Made by a program: the position numbers and the translations under genes | Shown: piece after piece, positions 35,513 to 45,148 of the stretch | Layout of the letters: each line of letters begins with the position of its first letter | Numbering within the stretch: the first letter of the stretch is position 1 | Assembly: GCF_008630635.1 (NCBI RefSeq) | Contig: NZ_CP043869.1 | Coordinates: 3,359,001 to 3,423,000 of the forward strand | Length of the DNA: 64,000 bases | Source of the DNA: Neptunomonas concharum | GTDB taxonomy: Bacteria > Pseudomonadota > Gammaproteobacteria > Pseudomonadales > Balneatricaceae | Direction: 5' to 3' | The notes under the pieces: generated by a model | Database searches by the model: none | Seen by the model: the letters and a program-made list of their open reading frames with translations, nothing else | What the model was told of the DNA's origin: nothing

Positions 35513-37030
35513 ATGCCGCACCGATATATAAAGAAAATACTCGAGGCACGCGTTTATGACGTTGCTGTCGAGACACCATTGGATAACGCCAAAGGCCTTT
35601 CTGAGCGCCTGAATAATCGTGTCCTATTAAAACGCGAAGATCAGCAACCGGTTTTCTCTTTTAAGATTCGCGGCGCCTATAATAAGATGATTCAACTCAG
35701 CGAAGCAGAGCGTGCTTGCGGCGTCGTTGCCGCTTCAGCGGGCAATCATGCCCAAGGGCTCGCTATGGCAGCTCGCCATCTCGGCGTGAAAGCCACTATC
35801 GTCATGCCTAAAACCACCCCTGATGTCAAAGTTAACAACGTCAGACGCTTAGGCGGCAAGGTTGTACTGCATGGCGATGCGTTTGATGAGGCTTCCGCCC
35901 ACGCACAAAAGTTGGTTGCAGAAAAGGGACTGACATATGTTCACCCATTTGACGACCCTGATGTTATTGCGGGGCAAGGCACGGTGGCCATGGAGATCTT
36001 GCGCCAAGAGTCTGGTCCGATCGACGCTATTTTTGTCCCCGTTGGTGGAGGCGGCTTGATCTCAGGAATCGCAGCTTATGTAAAGTACCTGCGCCCTGAA
36101 ACCAAGGTTATTGGTGTCGAATCAGAAGATTCTGCCTGTCTGGCTGCAGCTTTAGAAGCAGGTAAACGCGTCACGCTCTCTCAGGTTGGTATTTTTGCTG
36201 ATGGCGTGGCTGTTGCGCTGATTGGGGAAAACACCTTTGAGATCTGCCAACAATTTGTAGATGAAGTGATCACTGTTAACACCGATGAGATTTGTGCCGC
36301 CATCAAAGATATCTACGACGATACCCGCTCTATCTGCGAACCCGCCGGGGCGCTTGGCGTTGCAGGGATGAAAAAATATGTCGCCCGCGAAGCCTGCGAG
36401 CACAAAACCTTGATCGCCATCGATTCTGGAGCCAATGTTAACTTCGACCGTTTACGCCATATTGCGGAACGTTCAGAGCTTGGGGAGAAGCGCGAAGCGA
36501 TTATCGCTGCAAAAATTCCCGAGAAGCCAGGCAGCTTCAAAAAGTTCTGTACAGCTTTGGGCAGGCGTAACATCACCGAATTTAACTATCGCTACAGCGA
36601 CGATAATTTAGCGGTGGTATTTGCTGGCATACAGATCAAACCCAACAATGACGGAAAAGAGGAGCTGCTCGAAGAGTTACGGGAGCATATAGAGGAAGTC
36701 GTAGACCTAACCGATGACGAAACCGCTAAGTTGCATGTCCGTTATATGGTAGGGGGACATGCACCCTCAGCTGTTAATAACGAGGTGGTCTACCGCTTTG
36801 AGTTTCCTGAACGCCCGGGCGCGCTGATGAACTTTTTAAGCAAGCTGGGTGGCAAATGGAATATTTCCATGTTCCATTACCGTAATCATGGGGCAGCCTA
36901 CGGACGCGTACTCGTTGGGATGCAAGTGCCTCAAGAAGAGCGCGATCAGGTAGCTATGTTCTTAAAAGAGATTGGTTATAACTTCTGGGAAGAGACCGAT
37001 AACGCGGCGTATCAACTGTTCCTAGGGTAA
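35513..37030 (+). CDS. ilvA: Threonine ammonia-lyase, biosynthetic
   Basis: This PLP enzyme deaminates threonine to 2-oxobutanoate, the first step of isoleucine synthesis. The 505-aa product has PLP Lys in F-S-F-K-I-R-G-A-Y-N-K, the A-S-A-G-N-H-A-Q-G block and the glycine loop V-P-V-G-G-G-G-L. Two C-terminal ACT-like regulatory domains (about 325-505) are the long form that isoleucine inhibits. The start is ATG 35513, which gives the family N-terminus (K-K-I-L-E-A-R-V-Y-D-V-A); the frame extends 60 nt upstream to a TTG. The ribosome binding site is weak. It is convergent with and overlaps the pseudouridine synthase by 9 bp. Confidence 0.96.
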   Translation: MPHRYIKKILEARVYDVAVETPLDNAKGLSERLNNRVLLKREDQQPVFSFKIRGAYNKMIQLSEAERACGVVAASAGNHAQGLAMAARHLGVKATIVMPKTTPDVKVNNVRRLGGKVVLHGDAFDEASAHAQKLVAEKGLTYVHPFDDPDVIAGQGTVAMEILRQESGPIDAIFVPVGGGGLISGIAAYVKYLRPETKVIGVESEDSACLAAALEAGKRVTLSQVGIFADGVAVALIGENTFEICQQFVDEVITVNTDEICAAIKDIYDDTRSICEPAGALGVAGMKKYVAREACEHKTLIAIDSGANVNFDRLRHIAERSELGEKREAIIAAKIPEKPGSFKKFCTALGRRNITEFNYRYSDDNLAVVFAGIQIKPNNDGKEELLEELREHIEEVVDLTDDETAKLHVRYMVGGHAPSAVNNEVVYRFEFPERPGALMNFLSKLGGKWNISMFHYRNHGAAYGRVLVGMQVPQEERDQVAMFLKEIGYNFWEETDNAAYQLFLG

Positions 37031-38017
37031 CCCCTGCTGAACACGAGAGGAGGTCACTGTGGCCTCCTCCAAATCATCCTTCCTCAGCAACAAGGCTTCG
37101 TCTAACTCCAGAGCAACCGCTTCCAACAAATGATGCTCTGCCCCTAACGCGGCATAATCCTCAGCCGTGAGCGCTGCACAAAGCCGCTTGAGATAATATT
37201 TCCCACCCAAACTATATATTTTATCCCCCACGATGGGATGGCCTAAATGCGCCAAATGAGCACGAATTTGATGCTTTCGTCCTGTAAAGAGATCACACGC
37301 TATGAGCGACCTTCCATCTAAACGCTGTAATACACTGAAAGCAGTTTTGCTAAATTTAGGCTTGCGATATAGCGCCACATCATCAGGATCAACTACATAC
37401 ATCTGACTTCGAATGAGACTATCCTCTTTCTCTGACAACAAACACTCCAGTGTCGTGCTATCCCAGACCGGCACACCCTCTACCCACGCATGGTAGCGCT
37501 TTTTTACGATAAGGCGATCCAGCTGTTTCTTCCACTTTCTGTCCGCAGAACTATGTTTGGCAATCAGTAGTTCACCCGAGGTTTCTGTATCCATTCGATG
37601 TAACAACTGAGCTTCGCCATAAGGCGTTTCACGGCGAATCAAGGAGATAAGGGTATGATAGAGGTTACGCGTTGTTCGACTCACAGGCAGTAATGGCGGC
37701 TTATAAACTTTCATTATTTCATCGTTCTGCCAAATCATATGCCAGCCTGTATTCACCGGATCTTCATAATGATTAGGTAGATCGAGGGTCACCTTTTGAC
37801 CCTTCCTCACAGAGTGCGTTGCAGGCACGATTTCGCCTTCGATACGAACGTTTCCCTTTTCGCACAGCTGTAATAGCTGCAGTCCATGGTGTTGAGTGAC
37901 ACGGCAGGTCAGAAATTCAAACACTGTACTTTGCGTATCTGAAAACACCGTAAAGGCTAGCCTAAAGCAGTCAACCTCCCCTACAAGGCTAGGCTGTGCT
38001 CTTTGCCCAGCGATCAA
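37022..38017 (-). CDS. RluA-family pseudouridine synthase
   Basis: The 331-aa product has an N-terminal S4-like segment (about 33-80) and the RluA catalytic core, with the active Asp in L-L-H-R-M-D-T-E-T-S-G-E-L-L. The L-F-T-G-R-K-H-Q-I-R-A-H-L-A motif and H-P-I-V-G-D-K-I-Y follow. The second motif residue is Met where Leu is usual (H-R-L-D). The target RNA cannot be named. The frame begins at TTG 38017, overlapping the upstream stop by 4 bp, with GGAG 5-6 nt before it, so coupled translation is likely. Confidence 0.88.
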   Translation of the reverse strand: MIAGQRAQPSLVGEVDCFRLAFTVFSDTQSTVFEFLTCRVTQHHGLQLLQLCEKGNVRIEGEIVPATHSVRKGQKVTLDLPNHYEDPVNTGWHMIWQNDEIMKVYKPPLLPVSRTTRNLYHTLISLIRRETPYGEAQLLHRMDTETSGELLIAKHSSADRKWKKQLDRLIVKKRYHAWVEGVPVWDSTTLECLLSEKEDSLIRSQMYVVDPDDVALYRKPKFSKTAFSVLQRLDGRSLIACDLFTGRKHQIRAHLAHLGHPIVGDKIYSLGGKYYLKRLCAALTAEDYAALGAEHHLLEAVALELDEALLLRKDDLEEATVTSSRVQQGLP

Positions 38018-38502
38018 GGCATCTCCGCAGAGTAGGCAAAACTCTCCTTAGAAAAAGCTTGGTAGGTAAACACCAGCAAAGAGGTAAGCCCCCAAACTAA
38101 GCCCGTCACTACCCCCAGATCAATAATCCCGCGCCAAGGTTGCTCAAGTTGGTGTACAAGAAGGACAAGCATCAAGATACCTAAAGTGAGGCAGTAGGTA
38201 ACAATCATCCGCTTTCTGACAATTGAGAAGAACCCCATACAAAACAAAGGGGCGAGAACAAAACGTACAGGGGATACATTCTGTGATAAGTACAGCGCTC
38301 GAGCAGCAACGCGGGGAGACCACGCTTTTTGGAAGCCACGATACCCCTCGGCGAATCCCATAAACAGCACACAAAGAGCAAGCGCCAGCCAGTGATACCA
38401 TAACAGCTCATAATTGAATGTTTGCCAACCAATGGAACTCAACCGGTAGATAGCACTGCCCAACAGCAAGCCAATACCCGTAATTCCCCACAGTGCCGCC
38501 AT
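38014..38502 (-). CDS. Multi-span membrane protein, unrecognised
   Basis: A product of about 162 aa with five predicted helices: near the N-terminus, around residues 40-58, 82-98, 103-121 and 128-148. It contains G-F-A-E-G-Y-R-G-F-Q-K between helices 2 and 3. The frame also allows a GTG start at 38514; neither start has a strong binding site. I do not recognise a named family. It is translationally coupled to the pseudouridine synthase. Confidence 0.72.
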   Translation of the reverse strand: MAALWGITGIGLLLGSAIYRLSSIGWQTFNYELLWYHWLALALCVLFMGFAEGYRGFQKAWSPRVAARALYLSQNVSPVRFVLAPLFCMGFFSIVRKRMIVTYCLTLGILMLVLLVHQLEQPWRGIIDLGVVTGLVWGLTSLLVFTYQAFSKESFAYSAEMP

Positions 38503-38574
38503 ATAACCCAACACGTTCGTATCTCTGCTCTAAACAATGAAAGTTCCATATTGTACCAACTCTGCTAAAGACAG

Positions 38575-38602
38575 CATAAAAAAACCGCCCCTAAGGGCGG
38601 TC
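38575..38602 (-). terminator. Terminator of dctPQM
   Basis: ACCGCCC/GGGCGGT arms with a 4-nt loop are followed by a run of eight T on the minus strand, about 55 nt after the dctM stop. Confidence 0.85.
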
Positions 38603-38657
38603 GAAGTGCACGTTTTATTAACGTCAGGAGCTTCAGGCCGCCCCTCTAGCCAGGAAA

Positions 38658-40055
38658 CTAATACCCTTTGAGCTGATCGATATATTCCGGTAAGAACAAA
38701 GAGATCTGAGGCACATAGGTAATTAACATCAAGAATCCTAAAAGCAAACACAACCATGGCAAGCAGGCTTTGATTACCCAAATCATATTTTGTCCGGTAA
38801 TCCCTGCGGTCACGAAGAGATTGAGCCCCACAGGTGGCGTTAACATACCGATCTCCATATTCACCACCATAATGATCCCTAAATGGATCGGATCGATGCC
38901 AAGCTGCATTGCAATCGGGAACAAAATAGGTGCCATGATCAGAAGAATCGCTGATGGCTCCATGAAGTTACCGGCAATCAACAGCAGGATATTCATGACA
39001 ATCAGGAAGCCCCATGCCGGTAAACCCCATTCCATGATCGCACTGGCAATCGTATGGGGAATACGTTCTGTCGTTAACACATGGGCAAACAGCATCGCAT
39101 TGGCGATGATAAACAACAGCATCATGGACACTTTGGATGCATCCAGAATGACTTTGCGTACCTCAGGATCAAAAACAGACTTCGGCAACGCCACCAGCAT
39201 TTGGAACAGGTTACGCACGGATGCCGCCGCAACACCTTCACCTTCATGCTTCCACGGCATACCCTTCATAGGTCCAATATCGCGATAGCCCATAACAGCA
39301 ATGAAGTAGCCGTATACAGCAGCCACGGCAGCCGCTTCAGTAGGAGAAGCCACACCGCCATAGATGGAGCCAAGTACAATAATGATCAGCATCAAGCCGC
39401 CGAGCGCAATCACGCCAGATTTAGCAAGTGCCTTAAATCCCGGGAACGGCTGCGATGGCAGCCCTTTGATACGCGCAACGATATAGATGGCGATCATCAG
39501 GATGAAGCCCATCATCAGGCCAGGTATGAAACCTGCCATAAACATACGTGAAGCTGAAACCTCAGTGGCAGCCGCATAAACCAGCATAACGATAGACGGC
39601 GGGATCAAGATCCCCAAAGTGCCTGCATTAGCGATAACGCCTGCTGCAAATGACTGCGGATACCCAGAGCGAACCATGCCTGCAATACAAATCGTACCAA
39701 TCGCCGCAACCGTTGCCGGCGAAGAACCAGAAACCGCAGCAAACAACATGCAGGCCATCACCGATGCCATGGCCAGACCGCCACGAATGTGGCCAACCGA
39801 ATCCACTGCAAAGTTGATCAAGCGTTTAGCAACTCCCCCTGTTGAGAGAAAGGCGGAAGACAAAATAAAGAAAGGGATCGCGAGCAAGGTATAATGCTCT
39901 GACGTCGCCTCGAATAACTTCAGCGCAATCGATGCTAATGAATCGTTAGAAAATAGAAGAATCGTAGTCACTGATGACAAACCGAGTGCAACGGCAATTG
40001 GCATCCCAATCAGCATACAACCAAAGAGTGTGATAAAGAGTACGGCAATCGTCAT
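38658..40055 (-). CDS. dctM: TRAP transporter large permease, C4-dicarboxylate type
   Basis: This is the ion-coupled membrane subunit of the TRAP transporter, 465 aa with about 12 helices. The DctM signatures are F-A-A-V-S-G-S-S-P-A-T-V-A-A-I-G, A-G-T-L-G-I-L-I-P-P-S, the substrate/Na-site-like T-P-P-V-G-L-N-L-F and the central G-G-V-A-S-P-T-E-A-A-A. It is longer than the usual ~425 aa because of an insertion of about 40 residues in the central cytoplasmic loop (around 252-295, from Y-R-D-I-G-P to V-F-D-P-E). Its start overlaps the dctQ stop by one base. Confidence 0.94.
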   Translation of the reverse strand: MTIAVLFITLFGCMLIGMPIAVALGLSSVTTILLFSNDSLASIALKLFEATSEHYTLLAIPFFILSSAFLSTGGVAKRLINFAVDSVGHIRGGLAMASVMACMLFAAVSGSSPATVAAIGTICIAGMVRSGYPQSFAAGVIANAGTLGILIPPSIVMLVYAAATEVSASRMFMAGFIPGLMMGFILMIAIYIVARIKGLPSQPFPGFKALAKSGVIALGGLMLIIIVLGSIYGGVASPTEAAAVAAVYGYFIAVMGYRDIGPMKGMPWKHEGEGVAAASVRNLFQMLVALPKSVFDPEVRKVILDASKVSMMLLFIIANAMLFAHVLTTERIPHTIASAIMEWGLPAWGFLIVMNILLLIAGNFMEPSAILLIMAPILFPIAMQLGIDPIHLGIIMVVNMEIGMLTPPVGLNLFVTAGITGQNMIWVIKACLPWLCLLLGFLMLITYVPQISLFLPEYIDQLKGY

Positions 40056-40639
40056 TACTTACCCTCCTTAGTGTTTTTGTTAATAGAGGGCTCATCGCCT
40101 AAAGCGGTCTCTTGTAGCTCTTTGGCAAGCTCCATAGACTCTTCAGCTTCATCCGCGAAATGAAAACCATCTGCTTCGCCTTTAACCACTTTCCAGCCAA
40201 GTTGTAGGAAGCGGAAAATTAACAGGACAAAGCCAATCACCAAGATACTCATGGGTATCCACTTAGGCACGGGCAGATCTTCCAGTTCAATGCCAATCAT
40301 CTTCATCTTGCTTAAGTAGATCCAAGATCCATACAAAAACAATCCGCAGTAAACCAAGCACAATGCAATCGCAACCAGTGTAAAGAAGCGATGTGTGCCT
40401 GGCGGCATCATTTTCACAAAGACATCTACACCAATGTGCGCACCAACCTTGACGCCATAAGAAGCACCAAACAGGACAAACCAAGCAGCCAATAGCAGCG
40501 TAACTTCCTGCGCCCAGTGAATTCCTGCGTTAAATCCGAAGCGTGCTATCACTTCTGCGAACACCAATAACGTCATTGAGACAAGGAGAAGGGAAAGGAA
40601 TCCCTCCTCGAATTGCGATACCACTCTTTTAATCATCAT
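40055..40639 (-). CDS. dctQ: TRAP transporter small permease
   Basis: The four-helix DctQ subunit, 194 aa. The family motif region E-V-I-A-R-F-G-F-N-A-G-I-H-W-A-Q-E lies between helices 1 and 2, followed by G-V-K-V-G-A-H-I-G-V-D. The C-terminal 45 residues are an acidic cytoplasmic tail, longer than usual. ATG 40639 is preferred over GTG 40648 because AGGTGGGG precedes it. A stable hairpin separates it from dctP. Confidence 0.93.
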   Translation of the reverse strand: MMIKRVVSQFEEGFLSLLLVSMTLLVFAEVIARFGFNAGIHWAQEVTLLLAAWFVLFGASYGVKVGAHIGVDVFVKMMPPGTHRFFTLVAIALCLVYCGLFLYGSWIYLSKMKMIGIELEDLPVPKWIPMSILVIGFVLLIFRFLQLGWKVVKGEADGFHFADEAEESMELAKELQETALGDEPSINKNTKEGK

Positions 40640-40721
40640 GACCCCCACCTATTCTTGTTATCGAGAGACAACATCTACAGGGCAGCCCACCTTCACACTA
40701 GGTGACACTCTCCTCTAGAAG

Positions 40722-40755
40722 ATGAAGGGAGATAACCTCGGTCATCTCCCTTCAT
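40722..40755 (-). repeat. Perfect 12-bp inverted repeat between dctP and dctQ
   Basis: Arms ATGAAGGGAGAT (40722-40733) and ATCTCCCTTCAT (40744-40755) flank a 10-nt loop just after the dctP stop. No T-run follows. This suits a 3' stabilising or partial-termination hairpin that raises dctP protein over the membrane subunits. Confidence 0.75.
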
Positions 40756-40762
40756 TCAACGC

Positions 40763-41803
<1,041 letters not shown>

Positions 41804-41832
41804 TTAGAGACTTAACGATCCATTAAAGTTAT

Positions 41833-41848
41833 TGCACACTTCAAGCCA
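41833..41848 (-). promoter_or_regulatory. Sigma-54 promoter of dctPQM
   Basis: The minus-strand sequence TGGCTTGAAGTGTGCA has the invariant GG and GC 12 nt apart (-24/-12) and matches most of TGGCACG-N4-TTGCW. Predicted start is near 41822, about 75 nt before dctP. The nearby dctD encodes a sigma-54 activator, which supports the call. The 358-nt gap 41747-42104 holds this promoter, a candidate activator site, a palindrome and the chemoreceptor promoter, but no ORF I can support. Confidence 0.75.
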
Positions 41849-41914
41849 GAATATTTTTCTACAACCAAAACAAAGAGATATAAAAATCACCAATCTAATA
41901 GGTAGGCATATTGG

Positions 41915-41924
41915 GGGTATACCC
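41915..41924. other. 10-bp palindrome GGGTATACCC
   Basis: A perfect self-complementary decamer between the dctP promoter and the candidate DctD site. It could be an operator for a dimeric regulator; none is identified. Confidence 0.3.
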
Positions 41925-41945
41925 ACCCATACGGCACTGCAAAAA

Positions 41946-41963
41946 GTGGTGGAAAACCGCACA
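41946..41963 (-). promoter_or_regulatory. Candidate DctD upstream activator site
   Basis: Minus-strand TGTGCGGTTTTCCACCAC is centred about 130 nt upstream of the predicted dctP start. Its first half resembles the TGTGCGG half-sites I recall for rhizobial DctD; the second half is degenerate, so the dyad is weak. Distance is right for looping activation. Confidence 0.4.
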
Positions 41964-42022
41964 TTTATTTTTCAATAATTTTGACTATGCTTACCTAAAG
42001 CTCGGTTTGTTGATCTACGTAC

Positions 42023-42051
42023 GTGACAAACTGTTAAAGAGTCGTTACATT
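42023..42051 (+). promoter_or_regulatory. Candidate sigma-70 promoter of the chemoreceptor
   Basis: GTGACA (42023-42028), a 17-nt spacer and TACATT (42046-42051) lie about 50 nt before the GTG start of the chemoreceptor. Confidence 0.45.
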
Positions 42052-42104
42052 TTGCCGACAAATTATTAAGCTATTGTTCAGAATGCAAGGATCTAGGAGC
42101 CAGT

Positions 42105-43718
42105 GTGAACTCAACCAAAGGAATGTCTATTCAGACAAAAATCAACTTGTCGCTGGTTGTCGTTTTTTTGATTGTGCTCGTCAGCAGTCTCAGCGCTATC
42201 TATCGCAGCGAAACCAACCTCAGTATGGAGGTCGCCAAAAAAACCACCTTGGCAACCGCTGATTCCTACTTCGACAGTATCAATATCCTGATGTTAAGCG
42301 GTGCTATGTCGAATCGTGCTACGTTACAAAGCAAAATCGTAGCCAATGAGGATCTTACCGAGGCAAGAATCATTCGTGGTGACGCCGTAAGCTCCGTGTA
42401 TGGCCCAGGCTCTCAAGATTCGGGGATTCAGGATGATTTTGATCGTCGCGCAATGCAAGGCGAACATATCGTCGAAGAGATAAACGATGATAAAGGACAC
42501 CGGCTCGTCGTTGTCACGCCAATGAAGGCCCTCAGTGATTACAAAGGCACCAACTGTTTACTATGTCACCAGGTACCAGAAGGTGATGTCATCGGTGCAG
42601 TACGTGTGACTTATTCATTTGAGAGTCTGGATAATACCGTTGCCAGTAATATTACCTCTGTTGCCTTGGTAGAACTCGGCCTGTTTGTGGTAGGTATTAT
42701 TGTTATCAGCCTTCTTCTGCGCCGTATTGTCATCTCTCCCATCAATCACTTAAATGACACGATCCATACGATTCAAAGAGATGCCGATCTAAATCAGCGA
42801 ATTGAAGTCAACTCTAATGATGAAATTGGCCGTATGTCTCAGGCATTCAACTCGATGCTGGAGCATCTACATGACAGCATGAAGCAAGTCAGCAGTACCG
42901 TTCTAAGGCTGGGATCATCGAGTAAGCAGATTAATAGCATTGCCGATATGGCGGCACAAGCGGTACACAATCAGCAAGTGCAAACCAGCTCTGTAGCCTC
43001 CGCGATGGAGCAGATGGAAGCGGCAACACGCAGCGTTGAGAACAATGCTGAGAATACAGTCTCCGCCTCCGATCTTGCACTGAGTGAAAGCGATAAAGGC
43101 ACAAAAATTACTCAAGATGCATTAAGTGCTATCGAGAAACTGAAAGAAAATATGGTTCAAGCGACTAGCGCCATTCAGCAACTAAATGACCAAAGCCAAA
43201 ATGTCGGCACCGTTCTTGAAGTTATTCAAAAAATAGCTGAGCAGACCAACCTTCTAGCCCTCAATGCTGCGATTGAAGCCGCAAGAGCGGGTGAGCAAGG
43301 CCGTGGATTTGCCGTGGTTGCCGACGAAGTTAGAACGCTGGCCAGCCGCACTCATAACTCAACAGAAGAGATCAATAACATTATTGCTAAGCTTCAATCG
43401 GATGCTGAGGGGGCTGTGGTTATTATGCAGGCTGCGATGCAAAGCGCTGAAGACGGAGTGGTTAGTGTTCAGAAAACATCAGACGCGCTTGTGAATATCG
43501 CCGAAGAGGTACGCGTCATTAATGACATGAACCACCAAGTTGCCAGCGCTATTCGTGAGCAGACTCAAATGGCCTCAAGCGTTGAAGAAAGTGTTATGGA
43601 TATTAGCCAAAGCGCAAATCGAACCGCGGACAGGGCCGGGCAGCTAAACTCTGTTTCCGCTGAGCTTGGCTCATTAGCCCAAGAGCTAGAGAAGCTGGTA
43701 AGTCGCTTTAAACTTTAA
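42105..43718 (+). CDS. Methyl-accepting chemotaxis protein with heme-c-type sensor motif
   Basis: A 537-aa transducer that signals to CheA/CheW. Helix 1 (about 13-33) and helix 2 (about 186-206) bracket a periplasmic domain of about 150 residues. A HAMP domain (207-260) and a methyl-accepting signalling domain follow, with hairpin tip [20 protein letters not shown]. The periplasmic domain contains C-L-L-C-H (Cys151, Cys154, His155), the c-type heme attachment motif, next to T-P-M-K. Heme-c sensor domains of this kind occur in other bacteria and suggest redox or gas sensing. There is no C-terminal pentapeptide for CheR docking. The start is GTG, with AGGAG 5 nt upstream. It sits inverted between dctP and dctD. 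Confidence 0.9.
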   Translation: MNSTKGMSIQTKINLSLVVVFLIVLVSSLSAIYRSETNLSMEVAKKTTLATADSYFDSINILMLSGAMSNRATLQSKIVANEDLTEARIIRGDAVSSVYGPGSQDSGIQDDFDRRAMQGEHIVEEINDDKGHRLVVVTPMKALSDYKGTNCLLCHQVPEGDVIGAVRVTYSFESLDNTVASNITSVALVELGLFVVGIIVISLLLRRIVISPINHLNDTIHTIQRDADLNQRIEVNSNDEIGRMSQAFNSMLEHLHDSMKQVSSTVLRLGSSSKQINSIADMAAQAVHNQQVQTSSVASAMEQMEAATRSVENNAENTVSASDLALSESDKGTKITQDALSAIEKLKENMVQATSAIQQLNDQSQNVGTVLEVIQKIAEQTNLLALNAAIEAARAGEQGRGFAVVADEVRTLASRTHNSTEEINNIIAKLQSDAEGAVVIMQAAMQSAEDGVVSVQKTSDALVNIAEEVRVINDMNHQVASAIREQTQMASSVEESVMDISQSANRTADRAGQLNSVSAELGSLAQELEKLVSRFKL

Positions 43719-43732
43719 GCTTACACATGCAT

Positions 43733-43758
43733 AAAAAGGCCTCTAAGAGGCCTTTTTT
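43733..43758. terminator. Bidirectional terminator
   Basis: AAAAAGGCCTC/GAGGCCTTTTT arms with loop TAA, between convergent chemoreceptor and dctD. Confidence 0.88.
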
Positions 43759-43760
43759 CG

Positions 43761-45137
43761 TTAAGGCTTATAATCGTTTTTATCTAAGCCATACTTCTTC
43801 ATTTTGTCGTAGAGTGTCTTACGCGGTAGCCCTAAACTCACTAGCGTATCTTTGATTGAGCCGCCATGACGTGATAACTCCGCTTGCAACAGCATTTTTT
43901 CAAACCGCTCCACTTGCTCAGGCAAAGTCATTTTTCCAGCTTCAGCATTTTCTGTAATTGGGCGGTTATCAAAATCGAACGTACAGCTCTCACCCAACAG
44001 CACATAACGCTCTGCCAAATTCCTTAGCTCTCTAACATTACCTGGCCAGTCATGGGTTACAAGGCTGTGCATACGCTCTGCACTTAAGGGCAGCACCTCA
44101 CGACCATAAAGTGCAGAGGCAAGGATTGCAAAATGTTGAAATAATAGGGGAATATCATCTAATCGCTCTCTTAACGGAGGCACTTCAATACGTACCACAT
44201 TCAACCGATAATAGAGATCTTCTCGGAAATCTCCCCGCTCTGCTTGGCTTTTCAGGTCGACCTTACTGGCAGCCACCACTCTGATATCCAGCGGAATCAG
44301 CTGATTAGACCCCAAACGTTCAATCGTTCTATCTTCCAACACCCGCAGCAATTTGACTTGCAGAGCCAACGGCATACTTTCTATCTCATCAAGAAACAGC
44401 GTGCCGCCGTTAGCGTGCTCGAATTTACCGATACGCTGTGATTTTGCATCCGTGAAGGCACCTTTTTCATGACCAAAAAGCTCGCTTTCAATCAGACTCT
44501 CGGGCACAGCACCACAATTAATCGCTACAAAGTTCTTATCCCTTCGCCGACTATGTTCATGGATATACCGCGCCAAAAGATCTTTCCCTGAGCCAGTTTC
44601 GGCTAATATCAAAATATCCGCTGGCGTATCTGCCACGGTATGAACCAGCCGTCTGAGCTGTTGAATATTAGGCGTATTTCCGATGATACGAGGGCCCGGC
44701 GCACTTTGCGCTTCCAGATCCAACTTAAGGCGACGGTTTTCAATGGTTAAGGCGCGCTTTTCTACCGCTCTTCGCACAATATCCAACAGCAAATCTGTTG
44801 AGAAAGGCTTTTCGATAAAGTCATAGGCCCCATCACGCATTGCCCCAACAGCCATTGAGATATCGCCGTGACCCGTAATCAATATAACAGGAAGGTCGGG
44901 ATCTATGACTTGTACGCGTTTCAGCAACGCCAAGCCATCCATCCCGGGCATATTGATATCTGAAACCAATACCCCACTCCATTCATCATTAATCAGTTCC
45001 AGCGCTTTCTCTGCACTATCAAGCGCGATGACATCATACCCGGCCAACTCCAGCGTTTGCCCTGCAGACAAGCGAATATGCTTCTCATCGTCAACAAGAA
45101 GAATCGAGGGTGTTGGGTTCAATTCTAAAGACTGCAT
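43761..45137 (-). CDS. dctD: C4-dicarboxylate sigma-54 response regulator DctD
   Basis: An NtrC-family activator of dctPQM, 458 aa. It has a receiver domain with phospho-acceptor Asp60 ([10 protein letters not shown]), an AAA+ domain (about 150-375) and a C-terminal Fis-type helix-turn-helix (about 415-455, [13 protein letters not shown]). Walker [10 protein letters not shown] is intact. Two key motifs differ from consensus: Walker A reads A-E-T-G-S-G-K-D (179-186; Gly usual at the first position) and the sigma-54 contact loop reads G-A-F-T-D-A (226-231; GAFTGA usual). It starts 11 nt after dctB in the same transcript. Confidence 0.95.
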   Translation of the reverse strand: MQSLELNPTPSILLVDDEKHIRLSAGQTLELAGYDVIALDSAEKALELINDEWSGVLVSDINMPGMDGLALLKRVQVIDPDLPVILITGHGDISMAVGAMRDGAYDFIEKPFSTDLLLDIVRRAVEKRALTIENRRLKLDLEAQSAPGPRIIGNTPNIQQLRRLVHTVADTPADILILAETGSGKDLLARYIHEHSRRRDKNFVAINCGAVPESLIESELFGHEKGAFTDAKSQRIGKFEHANGGTLFLDEIESMPLALQVKLLRVLEDRTIERLGSNQLIPLDIRVVAASKVDLKSQAERGDFREDLYYRLNVVRIEVPPLRERLDDIPLLFQHFAILASALYGREVLPLSAERMHSLVTHDWPGNVRELRNLAERYVLLGESCTFDFDNRPITENAEAGKMTLPEQVERFEKMLLQAELSRHGGSIKDTLVSLGLPRKTLYDKMKKYGLDKNDYKP

Positions 45138-45148
45138 ACGGATTCCAT

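Noticed and set aside
38770-39551. Two long open frames (172 and 156 aa) antisense to dctM
   Set aside because: They mirror the membrane-protein codon pattern of dctM, are rich in Ile/Thr/Arg/His artefacts, and have no binding sites or homology.
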